A stretch of 64,000 nt of DNA from Nemopilema nomurai (lineage: Eukaryota; Cnidaria; Scyphozoa; Rhizostomeae; Rhizostomatidae): positions 6,556,880 through 6,620,879 of the forward strand of contig ML133383.1 in the NCBI GenBank assembly GCA_003864495.1, written 5' to 3'. The first letter of the stretch is position 1. Every line of letters starts with the position of its first letter. Positions 23,237 to 35,600 of this stretch are shown piece after piece. The translations under genes and the position numbers were made by a program. The notes under the pieces were generated by a model, which was not told where the DNA came from, searched no databases, and saw nothing but the letters and a program-made list of their open reading frames with translations.

Positions 23237-26200
23237 CTGAAACAAAACGTCAACAAAGAAATTGCGAATTTCTAATGCCCGTCTTTTTACGCTGGCAACA
23301 ATACTAAGCTGCAAAATCAATAACAATGGCAGCTGTGTTGTGGAATGACGTCAAACGGTTAGGAAATGGCTGCCCACTCAAGTAGTGCTTCATTGTATAC
23401 ATAAATTGACAAATGTCAAAGGCAATTGATGTTACTTTTCCAAGTGTATGAATTTACAAGTGCTAAGGACATTATTGCCACATGCTGCAGCATTAAAGGC
23501 CATTGTCCTATTTTTAGCCATATTTCTCCCACCGCATGAGTTAATTTGTAGTGTTGCATTGATTTGTTATGAATTGTGGAAGGATTTCCAACTTTTTAAT
23601 CGATGATTTTTTTAAGATGGCACAGGATTCTGACAAGATGATTATGAATTGAAGGAACCGATGACAATAGCCCACGTCGAGTGTTTTAGAATTTCAGTGC
23701 TAGATCATTTTAGATTTTTATTGGCAATATAGCTTAGTAACAACGAATTTTTTTATAAACTGGAGGTTTGAATGGCGGTGAAAAATTTACAAAGAGAGAA
23801 TGTTGTCTGGGAAGAAGCATTTGCTGATTAAATGGGAATAATGCTGGGAAAAAACATTACCTTATTTTCCCCGGCTTTCTCATCCTCTGTTTATTGCATA
23901 TGGCCTTTTTAGTGAAAATATAACTGATAGACGCTACAAGTTCCAACTGACTTCCCCTTTTTCTAAGAATTAAGAAAATCAAACAGTCTTTATATCACCT
24001 AAACAAAGTACTTTCATCTGCTTTGAATATTTTCAAAAATTGATAGTTCATCCATATTCAGGCGTACATTTATCCACTTCGACATTCGATAATTTGCCAA
24101 AAACCCACTTTAGGTCGAGTATTTAATCAAAAGAAAACAAATTCATATTCCGGACTTCAAGTCTCTATTCACCTCATGCTAGAGCAAAATACATCCGTCT
24201 AATCAAGAATTTTGGCAATGAGCTGTCAAATGCAAATGTCAAATGTTGGTAGTGGTTGGCCTTTGCTTCTTTCCAAATGCTTCGTTCCACTGGCTGCGCT
24301 AGTTTGAGCCTAGCATTTTAAGCATCAATGCTCAACTAAAATGTTTTTGTCAAATACTATTCCTTCAGTTGCATGGCTTATTATAATTAGCATGTTACCG
24401 ATTTAGTTTGGAAAGAAATGCAGGCAATAGCTAACGACATAGACTTCCTTGATACAAAATAGATGCCATAGCTTGTTAACAAAGTTTTTTATTGACACAC
24501 TTAAAACGCATCAGAGCTCAAAATAAAGTGTTGTGGGAGATTTGTGTTAAATGTTATCTATTTCACCAATCTGTTTACGAACTTCCAAAACTAACGTTTG
24601 TCGACAAACAGTTGCAGAGGTATGAATATTGGCATTTGAGTTGAATAGGCTGCTAATTGGCAGTAACTTTCCTTCTATTTTTTTATCACCAGTTTACCAG
24701 AGCTATTGATAATGGTGCTATCGAGTGATGCTAATAAAGAAAAGTTGGCTGGGAGATCTCAATCTAATATTTGGCCTTTGTATGGAGTTGTGTGTTAATA
24801 ATAAATTTTAATGATAATACATTAATAACACATCAACCTAAAAGTATCAAAATAGTTTACTTCGCGAGCAAGTAGTTCAGATGAGGGGTGGCATGTTAAA
24901 CCAATGATGTAATAAAAACTGAAAATATGCAAAAGCCCAAAATTCAACTACCTTCTTTATAATGCACCAACATGTTTCCACATAAAACACTGAGTTAATT
25001 TTCATCCCCTATTTAAGCTGCATGCTTTTCAACGTTCAACTTGCAATGTTTCTGCCAAAACGTCAGAGCACAATGTTTATGACAAATTTGGTCATCATGA
25101 ATGCAAAGAAGCCGGGCAGAGAATCTTAAAAGAAGAATCGTTAGAAAGGGCTCAGATGAAAAGGAAAACTGGGCAGACTTCCAGAGCTCTGCATAATATT
25201 GCTTAAAAATATGAATTTAGGTGAAAATTGTTGGGGATGATCTAATCCTATCATCCTATTTTCCAGGGAGCTATGAGCCAACCTATAAGAGGGGTTCAGT
25301 TTAAACATTTGTTCCGATTAACCGGTCATTAGAAGCTGAGTGCTGTAATGCTCCAATTCTCTTACGACGGTTGTATACTTCGAAATATGCTGAAAAAATG
25401 AGGTTGATTAATGAACAGACTGGTTTGTGTCAGCTAATTTGAACAAAGGTATACAGAAGGACAGAAATTAGATATAACAGAATACTCATTTTCTTTGAAA
25501 ATATAATTTTTATACAAATCTGATTTGATACAAAAAGGTTTAGTAAAAATAAAAAATCTGTATATCATAACCTCTAAAATAATTATAAAAAGCCTTAATA
25601 CTAGACACACAATGCTTGATAACATAAATCACCTTTTATTGTATCACGAATCGAGAAACGATTTGATCAGTAGAAAATGCGATCATCTGCTTTTAAATAA
25701 CGAACTTAAAAATGCAACTTGATTCACTACCAATAACGTCGGGGACGCTTCAATTAATGCTGTATTTATTAAAATGAAAGTTTTTCTGGATGAGTGTTTT
25801 CTAATAGGGGCCAAAATCTCAATTTTAAACGAATAATCCTTAAGAGCTTTGACAGCAAGCTCTAATGTATTTCATTCCTTTCACAAGTTGTAACATTTAG
25901 GGAATATGTATTTTAGCTCGAGTTGAAGAGCCACAATCACTGTATGTATTGGAGAGGGATTAGTCCTTCCCTATTTTATGGACTTTAACTCGAGCAATGT
26001 CGAGAGCTCACCACGCATAATCAACAATCTACTCAATATTACTTCAGGCATAAAAAAGGAGCAGATACTGCATGAAAGAAAACATATAAATTTCTCTTTT
26101 TTAGATGCTACATCATATATAAAGAACTCTTATTACTTTCACCACATGCCGGGTTTTACGCTGCTGTAACATCTGATATACAAATGATTAATACAATCAC

Positions 26201-26244
26201 AGTACCCGTCCTTATGAAATGATACGCTCGAAGCATCAACGATT
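23237..26244. other. 3' flank of gene B, no further gene
   Basis: AT-rich sequence. A canonical polyadenylation hexamer for the minus strand (TTTATT on plus, 25765-25770) lies about 475 bp beyond the gene B stop codon and marks a plausible 3' UTR end. The remaining approximately 2.5 kb shows nothing I can support. Confidence 0.45.
25765..25770 (-). terminator. Putative gene B polyadenylation signal
   Basis: AATAAA on the minus strand, about 475 bp downstream of the TAA at 26245-26247. It is in the right orientation and at a reasonable 3' UTR distance, but hexamers are frequent in AT-rich DNA. Confidence 0.35.
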
Positions 26245-26694
26245 TTACTTGCGAAGGTTTAGCCTGGTACTGCCGACCTGGGACGTGTGATGGATCACTG
26301 GATTATTAACCGTGATTAAAGGCGGCACGTGCTTTATTGGCGTCACCTTGGAGACCTCGTCAACTCTACCGGACGCAAGACCGCTGGCTGCATTTTTCAA
26401 GGGCACAGACAGACGCGACTCGCAGAGGCTTGACGCTGGCATGTAACATGACGACAAAGGTCGTCTTTGTTTTCTAGTCCCTTCTGCTGGTGTTGTGTGG
26501 TAGCCTTCGGAAGACTGTCGCACCGCAACCGTGGTCTCTCTGTCAGTCGAAGGTGCACTTGTCGGCCTTTTCTGGTTCGTTTTGGAAGGTATTTTCGTCC
26601 GTCTATCTCTATCGGCCTGATGACGACTGTTTGCGCCATCTTCTCTAAGGGCCGTTAAACTCACATCGGCTCTTGCCCGTGAAAGTATAACTTG
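26245..26694 (-). CDS. Gene B terminal exon (450 bp, stop TAA)
   Basis: Acceptor TTGCTGTAAAAG in plus orientation (minus CTTTTACAG), then QVILSRARADVSLTALRE in phase 0, 149 codons in all, ending LNLRK and TAA at 26245-26247. The tail is rich in Arg, Lys, Ser, Thr and Pro, with KRPTSAPSTDRE, RKQRRPLSS and an SGRVDEVSK segment. It looks disordered and basic, plausibly microtubule- or membrane-surface-binding, but no domain is recognisable. GC content is higher than the flanks, typical of real coding sequence here. The plus-strand ORF at 26467-26658 is a shadow. Confidence 0.8.
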   Translation of the reverse strand, partial: QVILSRARADVSLTALREDGANSRHQADRDRRTKIPSKTNQKRPTSAPSTDRETTVAVRQSSEGYHTTPAEGTRKQRRPLSSCYMPASSLCESRLSVPLKNAASGLASGRVDEVSKVTPIKHVPPLITVNNPVIHHTSQVGSTRLNLRK

Positions 26695-29600
26695 CTGTAA
26701 AAGAGACGTTTACAATCTTGACATCATGTATAAAAATATTTCTACTTCAAAACGATTTAAAAAAGTAAGAGCAAACTTCAGGAAGTGGTATTTTGGCACT
26801 TATTCTGGAGGTGGTATAAATTCAACAATCTCTTCCGATTCTATTTCGTGTCCAAAAATCTTTGTTTTTGTTTCCAGCACACACTGATGTGCTTGAAATA
26901 TTTTATCATGTTTGCACACACTGATAAATGCTTGAAATATTTAATCATGTTTGCACTTTTAAATACTTGTATTCAGGTAGAGTTCCGATACAATGAAATT
27001 AAAAAGGCTGAGCTCCACCAACTGGTATTCATGATATGTACGTGGAAAACATCACAAGATATTTCGAAAATCATGAAGAAGAACTCAGGTATCAAATCTT
27101 AGCAGAATAAAGATAAGACGTAGATGCAGAATTCGTGGTCAAGAATGAAGGAAAGCCACAGCATCTTTTAAGCAACGAAGAGCAAGAGAGCGAGATAACA
27201 TAGGAAAAAGAAACGGAATTGAAAATAAGGAAGACAAAATGCATGGTTTTCAGATATGATCCAGAGAAGGCAATGTACTAACATTCCAAGGCAAATATTT
27301 TGACAACAGCCAGAAGTATGGAAGACGGTTAAAGAAATATGGAAGATTTCAAACGCTAGAGAATTAGAGTTGCACAGATGTGTGTTACGCCTTCTCTGGA
27401 CAAGTTGCACGTTAAGGGTCTGTGTAGAGTGGAACAGACATCCAAGACAATCTTTGTGACAACTAAAGAGCAGCAATCCAAACTTCTTGGACGTGGTTTA
27501 AAAAGTGTTAGGCTGGGAAAATTGCTGGGAAAGGGAAGGGCCTAAGATAAGGGATTTTCATGAAAGGAAAGGCAAATTAATCTCACTAGTTTTGCTTCTC
27601 AATTCTGCCGGGTTTATTATCAACTAACTTGGCAAACGTGCCAAAAATTCAAAGAGTAAGGTATAACGTCTTACAATGGGGGGTTTTTCATTTAACTCTA
27701 AAAATTCAATATTGAGTGAAGCTCAAGGTTCCGAAGCGTGAAAATTCTATTATGAAGTAATGCACAGGTACGTTTGGGACGCTGCGAAGGAGGGTATTTT
27801 AAATTCGGTGTTGTTTTCTTTTCTTTTTTTAAATATCATGTATCATTGATAATGGCCAGAAATGGCTGCGAAACAAAATTGCAGCATCGGATCAATCAGA
27901 GTCAAACACAAAGGCTTTGTAGAACACAGTGCAGTTGATGTCCTTTGTATGCCATTGGTCCTATGAAATAGGTCAAGCACGAACGATAACAAAAGTGTAA
28001 ACAGATCAAATCTTCTGCTCACTTCTCTCGTTGGCGTTTTGAATTCAAGGCATTTTTAACTTCAACAACGTTCTCTTTCATCAAAGGCTTTATATGATCG
28101 TACAATACAGCTTTAGAGAAAGACCATAAACCTTTGCTGTTATCATGGACGTGAAATTAAGAATGCTGTTTGTCAAATGAAAATAAAATATGAGATTCAT
28201 ACCAAAAAGAAAGCTTTACTAGAAAAATAAGAATAGACTTCACTTAGGCAAGAACTTTAAGAGACAAAAAGTGTACTTGAATTTATGGGTGATGGCTCGT
28301 TTTAGTGGCTTTTTATACGAAGCTAATTGATTTCCCAAAGCTTATGATCAGCACGGCAGAAAAGTGACCCTGAATTATGCAAAAGTCAGGTCACACAAGA
28401 AGGAAGGCAAACAGCACGAGGTGAAGAAAAACGTTAGGACCACTTTATCCGACCTACGCACATTTGAAGACAACACAAAATGTCAAAATGGCGCCAAGAA
28501 TAGAAGCGTGGGAGAAAATGGATAATTCACATCCAACCAGTAATCTTTACGAAAGGGTTCACCCACACATGTGACTTCATTCAAAGCGATTTCCTTCCAT
28601 CGACATGATGGTGCAGCTAGCTGTAGCGAAAACATGAGCTGCTAGCTTCAATTAAAAATAAATGCAAACTGGGTCGCAATTAATGAATGGAAGGATAGCT
28701 ACGATCGAGAAACGCTACAATAGCAGCGATATACGAATCAATGAGTAACACTTGCTGTTTGGAGATGGATGAAAGCCATGGGAATATTTAGCATGCAGGT
28801 TAATGAGGGATGACAATCTGCTGAATCTAGAGCAGGTCGATCTCCTTTCTTCCTTGCCTGACTCGAACCCACGATGTTTTTGAAGTAACAAACCGGCCAT
28901 TGCAATCCTGTGCGAGATTTCGATTTAGAAAGCAAGGTAGAAGAAATAAGCGTGAATGGAACGGGTGGCCAAATGTTTGATGGAGCTGATCATCATAGCG
29001 CATTTCCCTGGTATTTGACGATCGAGAGACGTTGCACAGAGCCATGAAAGGACGTGTTGTTATATAAAATACAATTCATTTGAGAACGAAAAAGAGGAGA
29101 TTTGATGACAGAATAGAATGCATTAGAAAACGCCAACAGCTTTTTTTAGATCCCATTGCAGGAGCAAGGCAAAGTTTTCCCTATTTGCATAAATCTCCTG
29201 ATGGAAGTTGGCATTCTAGCAAACGCTAATGCATTAGAATCAAACTGATTGCAAGCGGTATAAGGGAAAAACAACATCATATAGCATGTGTGCACGTGCA
29301 CGTGACCTACCAAACAGCAGCGGGATGCTAGAAGCTGCTCACTAAGCCGAGTTATGTAACATTGCAAATGCTGCGTATTCATTCAAAGTATTTGTTTCAT
29401 TAAAATTGGGAAACTTTGAAAATGCTAGTCCTCCCTGTATCTGATGTCTATAAAATCATCGTCATGTCGAGCCTGCTATTAGGGAATCAATTTTAGTTGG
29501 AGTTACTTCAAGTGTTGTGCTTCAAAAAGGCTCATCTTTGGTTATGAGTTAAACATCTAGCGCATATCGTGTAACAGAAACTTCAAAAGGTAGCAATCCT

Positions 29601-32600
29601 CCATATATAATTTCTATAGCATTAATTTAAATTCAATCATTTCTTTTACAGGCATCTAAGAATGAAAGATCGCCAAGTATAATAACTTGCCACGGGTATA
29701 TTCAAATTTATGAATACAAACTTTGCACTTATTATGACCGAAAAGGTTGTTGTTGATAACTATTTTTGGTTTCTCAATGTGGTTGAGCAAACGTTTGAAC
29801 AGTGGAAAATAAAGATTATAAAACATTCATACAGGCGTCGACATTATGAGACTATCGGGGCAATGAACGGTAGGCAATTAGGAAGGATTGTAGGTGCTAG
29901 GAAAAGTAAAGTAAAAGCAATGAGGGACATTGTTACACCCCATCGTCAAGCTCGGGGCATTCAGATACCCCCTTTCACGAAAAGAGCCACATTCGGGATT
30001 GAGAACTTGGTCATTAAACACAGTTAAAAATAATGAAAAAGTGGGAACGGGGACGATTCAATTAGACGAGAAACAAAATACGAGAAGAAGATATTTTAAA
30101 TTTGTCAGAAGAAAGAACTCGGATTAACAAATTTGTGAGACCAAAAGTTGCTGATACGTTGCTTCCTGATTTACTGACAAGATGGTGAGAAGAATGGCTT
30201 TTACTGGAACAAGAACCAAATTACCAGTTACGACTGAAGATGATAGTATCAATATGAGCGCACCTGCATCATGTTTTTCGCTGCAATCAGATGATCCTCC
30301 TAAAAAAAAGTTGCAGAGCGTTCGGTCAATCTATGAAACTCTGTAACAAAATCATTCTTGACAGATACAAAGAGAAAGCAAACGTATTGATGAAGAAAAT
30401 ATTCTGCGCTGGATTACAAGACCGAACTCAAACCACACCATCGATTCAATTAGAGCACAGCCCTGCAGATTTAAGAGAATACTTGGCAGGAAAAAAACCT
30501 TCATTGGATATATAGAGGGGTGATGCTGTTTGCTTGGCATCTTTTCGCTCCATGTTCAAGTCATGTCTACAGTGCACTTTCCTGACAATAAACGTATGCT
30601 TTTGCCAGTGCAATCGACCCAGTGTAATATAGCTATCGTCATCCAGGAAACATCAAGTGAGTCTTTGGACACGTGATAATATCTACTTAAGGCTAGGCCC
30701 ATTGACTGCCCACCAACCTAAGGACAACCCCTTAAACATGTGACTTGCTGGAGATGTGATTTAGTAGTGTAAGGATCGGCACCCAAAGGTTGTCGGGTCA
30801 ATTTTGCTGTCTCATCGTTATTGGATAATTCTAATATAATCTTACGGCTGACTTTATTTCAGGTATAAATTTTACATCAACGCGACCAGTGCCACACTCA
30901 CTAGAAACTTAGCCTGGGAAAAGTAAAGTGTATTTGAAATGGGACTGGCATTTTACATGTTTCTAGTAACTTTCAAAGTCTTCTCACGCAATGAAAGCTT
31001 TAACAAATGCTTCCACAATACTTGTGGAAGCATGAAGAAGCTCCAGCCAAAAAGTTTTTAAAAATTATAATCATCAAAACCACCTTTTTGGTCCTGCATC
31101 GGTTTTAATGAAAAATCACGAAATGCTTCTTCTTTGCAAGCGTTGGATCTAAATCTTCCCAACATTAGTTATTTTGGTTTAAAGCCTCTAAACATATTTT
31201 TAGATCGATGCGGATAAACGAAGGCCTTTGAGAATAAGCTACATGCTAATGCCCTCTGGCATAAAAGTTGACTACCCCCACTTTCACAATAGCATATGAA
31301 TACTGCTTAAATGTTATCGGATAGAGGATTAGCAAAAAATAACATGACGTCTCTTGGAGATATCTTAATTCAATAACGAATCATAATATTTTCAAACAGT
31401 ACCTGCTTAATGTCTCTTTCTGATCTGACATGATAAAGCTCGTCACATTTTTTAATATACTGTTGCCTGTAGAAAAGCAATATCAGTTCATGTAAATGGT
31501 AAGATGAAATAGTCTGGATACGAGAAAGCTTTGCAGATAGAAAAGGAATACCTGTTATAGAGCTAATGCACTGTATTGAAACAAAAATCTGAGAACAGCT
31601 TGCCAGAAAATATTTTGCGTGAATTTTTTAGGATGTTGATTCGTTGACTGCATTGAAAGAAGCGTTGTACCCCATACATCGTACCGGTCATCAAACGTCA
31701 TTCGGAAAAATAATCTTGATTTGCTCGGAGAGACATGGGCGTGTTGCTTTGTGCCAGCTCATGACTAAACTTAGAAGCTGTGTGGGTGAAATGACTGCTA
31801 GGCCTTGATGCGATCTTAGTAATAGCAGCTTTCAAGTGTAGACTGAGATTGTAATATGAAAATTGCAGAAGCAGCGGTGATAGTACAATTATCATATAAT
31901 TATTATTATTATTATTATTACAGAAATATTGTTATATAAATATTATGACAGGAATTTACGCGAGAAAAAGGAATTTCAAATTGGATTTTAATTGCAAGGC
32001 ACGTACCGGAGACTTGAATTGTCAATCATCAAGTCATTAATTTTCTGTGAATATTTTTCGTCCACCTCGGAAACCTAGTGAGTGAATAGAAAAAACTATA
32101 CATAAAATGCGAATGAGAGTAGATTAGTGGATATGCTGAGTTGCTGGTCCTCGCTTTGGGCAAGAGCTATAATAATAACTCTGTTTTAATAAGCTGCATT
32201 CTAAATAGCAGGTAAGAGCCGTGAAGCAAGCTTGGTGCGAAAATAGCAATCCGACCCAAAGTTGCAATAAGATTTTGTCAAGAGTGCCACATTCGAGTTT
32301 TCTAAAAGATCTTTATGATCACATTGTAAGCATTGCTATGCAAAACGATCGCTTAACTGCAGGCTAAAATCTGGTATTTATTGATAAATACCCAGTTACA
32401 TTCGTTATGGCTTGTACCAGAAACTGTATTGTCAGAGTAAGACTTCTTGAAATGTACCACTATGACTTGGCAAAACTGAGACAAAAAAGTCGGACAAAAG
32501 TTATGAAAAGCGCGAAAAATGTTGCCCTCAATTTTTTCAATTTGATTTGTTGATTCAGACGGAGGCAATGATGGATGAGAAATGGTTCATGTTATTATGC

Positions 32601-35600
32601 TGGTTAAACGAACATTCATTTACCTAAAAATCTAGTATATATTATAGTTTTTTGAATTGGCAATTAGCTGCGACTGCCAAAGCTTGAATTTATCAAACCT
32701 TAATTTTAAAAGGAAAAATCTACTTTAATCAATTTGAGTTGAAAATGTGTACCTTTTCTGCAAAATGGTCTTTGTACATCTGCAATTTCACTTTCTGTAA
32801 AGGAAATATAAATACAGCGTGCTAGAAATTCACTTTTTCGCAAAAAAGTGAAACAACATCTTTTCGGAACATAGCACCAACGGCTTTCACCTCGGGATCC
32901 ATTCAGATGGGCAAAACGGGGCTCAAAAGCATCTCAAATACAAATGACACGTCAATGTATCGATTTGATTAGAAATGCAGAATTAACAATTGCTTAAAAA
33001 GTAAAGATCATCAGTAGAACATGTGTACCCATGAAGTATGGAGGAAGCTCTGGCGCCGCCAGCAATTAGCAATGGAAGGCGAAAAACACAGGGACTTTAG
33101 GGTGTGGTCCAAGATAAGGTTTCTGGGGTCTCTACTGTGGCTAGAAATGCAACCAACTAATGTTGCAAAAGCAATAGAAAAAGCATGACTTCCTTCAGTT
33201 GACAATCACTGCTCTAATACACCACTGAAGAACAGAATCTTCGAAGAGCTTTGATGTTTAAAAAATCAGCAAGAAAAATATTTAATAATCATAACTTGTT
33301 CACATTGCCGGCTCCACTGAAAGGACGAGGGTAAATTTCTAAGTTCTTAGAGAAGAACATAATGGTGACTGTGAGTTCCGACACCTGTTAGAAATGACAT
33401 GAATAGCAGAACTTCTACGAGACACTTTAGAGAATAACCGAGGCACAGCAGTTTGTAGTCATTTTACCATCTAGTTCTCTTTTCCCCGTATCACCATAGC
33501 CAAAGACAAAACCCACTTGCTTCTTAATCACTGGCTTCTTAATCACTTGCTTCTTAATCAATCACTTGCTTCTTAATCACTTGCTTCTTAATCACTTGCT
33601 TCTTAATCAATCACTTGCTTCTTAATCAATCACTTGCTTCTTAATCACTTGGTTCCTAATCAATCACTCGCTCCTTAATCCCTTGCATTCTTTTTAACGC
33701 TGCTGCTCGTAGACGCCTCGTGGTAATTTCTACTTTTTGTCAGTCTGACAAGACTTCAGAGCTTCTCTATGAAAATCTGCTTGCAAATTATTCTACTTCT
33801 TCTTCACCAAAAGATTTTAATCTGCCTCCATTGCAGTTCTTCTCTTCATTTCCTCGCACTCTTGCTGATGTATGTTTTATTGGCACCAACTCAGTAACTC
33901 GACATTCGAGAAAACAGTATGATCACAATGCGATCTCTTGCTAGGTTTTAAGACATCAACTGCTGCCCAATTGCAATCACATCTTCTGAAAGATCTTGGT
34001 ATACTTCAAATGCTCAGCTGCTTTGGCTAAAATTGTTTCAGCCTTAAGAAACGCTGAGACAAAATGTGAAGACAAAAATTGTTTTTCTCACACCTAAATC
34101 TAGGTTTCTGGCCTATTGAAACCCCTTATACTTCAATAAAAAAATTGGTTTTCAGCTCCAATTCATATGTATGTATACACAACTTTGCTATCTGATTTTT
34201 TCCTCCTTTTTTACTCGTCTGGGTAAAGTTACTTATTCCCCTTTTCATTTTGTAGTATCTTTGTCTCGATATTGATGCTGCTTTGCTTTCAGGAACCTTT
34301 CTGCACAAGATCTAACAAAGCTTTGCAAATCAATAAACAAGCCGTCGTTAAAACAAACAGTCATAAAAAACAGTTTCTCCATTATTAGCGTCTGCCTTAA
34401 TTTAGAGTTTAACAAGTACAAAAAGAAAAGAAAAGTTTTTCTGACGAGCTTAAAAAAGGGGGGAAACAGGCAGATATTCCTTCTCTGTGGCCGTTTAATA
34501 CAACCTGAAAGATCACTGGGTGTACACAGGCATTCTGCTAAAGCCCGATGAAATGAACGCTGATGATGCAAAACTTAGCATTATGTTTTGTGTGAAGAAA
34601 TATCTACGAAAATCTGAAGTAAATGAAAGAGTTGATGATTTATGCCTGCCAATTCTTGGAAGCGTTAGCATCCTTCGAAAAAACTAATTGATAAAATGTG
34701 AGAAAAATAACGTTCACATGCAAGTGCGTGAAAGCATGATAAAGCGTTCTCTTGTGAGATAAGAGCGATGGGATAATGAAAAATTAGAATTTCTTTGATG
34801 GCGAACACCGACAAAGAAAGAGGTAAAACGAGGGAACAAGATTTTGTAAGTGATTTAAATGGGATTGATAGCTATGGAGAGTGATACACTATCGCCCTGT
34901 TAAAAGCAGATGCGTAGCACAAGAGTGAATCAAAAGGAAGAAAGGTTAAGTAATCATCAAAATAGATGAGGAAGACGTTAAAATTGTTCGTAGAGTAGCT
35001 CATACGAGAAAATGTCTGCAATAGCTTTGGCTGGTCCAGGTCGAATGAAAGAAGATTGCAAAGTAGTTGGTGTTCGGTATCAAGAACTGCTACCCAATCA
35101 CAAAGCTGATATTTTATGAATTGGATCATTGTGTGTGAACACACGTTAAAAAGTCGACCCCATTTCCTAAATGGAGCTTAATCGCCTTATTTGCCTGGCC
35201 GTTCTACTGTATCATCAAAGCTGGAGCTCCTCTCCAAATCTAATGTTTGCATTTCTACCAATACACATTTTCATCTAACAATTCTTTTTCGTCATTAAGT
35301 TTGTGAACAGACACCCAGGTTCACAGTCATTCCTTTAATTCGTCGTATCAGTACCTATGCTGAAACTGCCCCTCTGCAGATACAGTGATCAAGCAAATGA
35401 TCGCATTTGATCTATTGATTTGGTGATTGTTAGGCTTTGTTTGAATGTTTATACTGTTTTCATTAATTGGTTTTGATTTTTCATCACCAAGTAATTTTTA
35501 TAAGTTAAAGGTAGCATTCTCGGATCCAGAGCGGATTTTAGGGTGACACAACTTACTAATAGACGACACGGATTTATTTCGTCATTCGGTGAGGATAGAA

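Larger units (their letters stand above)
26695..31402. other. Gene B intron (4.7 kb)
   Basis: Contains the tandem duplication at 26881, possible retrotransposon debris at 29.7-30.5 kb and a near-perfect hairpin at 31007-31033. The rest is AT-rich with only chance ORFs. Confidence 0.6.

Noticed and set aside
28845..28880. GGGTTCGAGTC-like tRNA B box on the minus strand
   Set aside because: No A box at the right distance and no cloverleaf can be drawn.
33513..33680. CRISPR array
   Set aside because: Contiguous tandem units without unique spacers, in a eukaryotic intron; this is a minisatellite.
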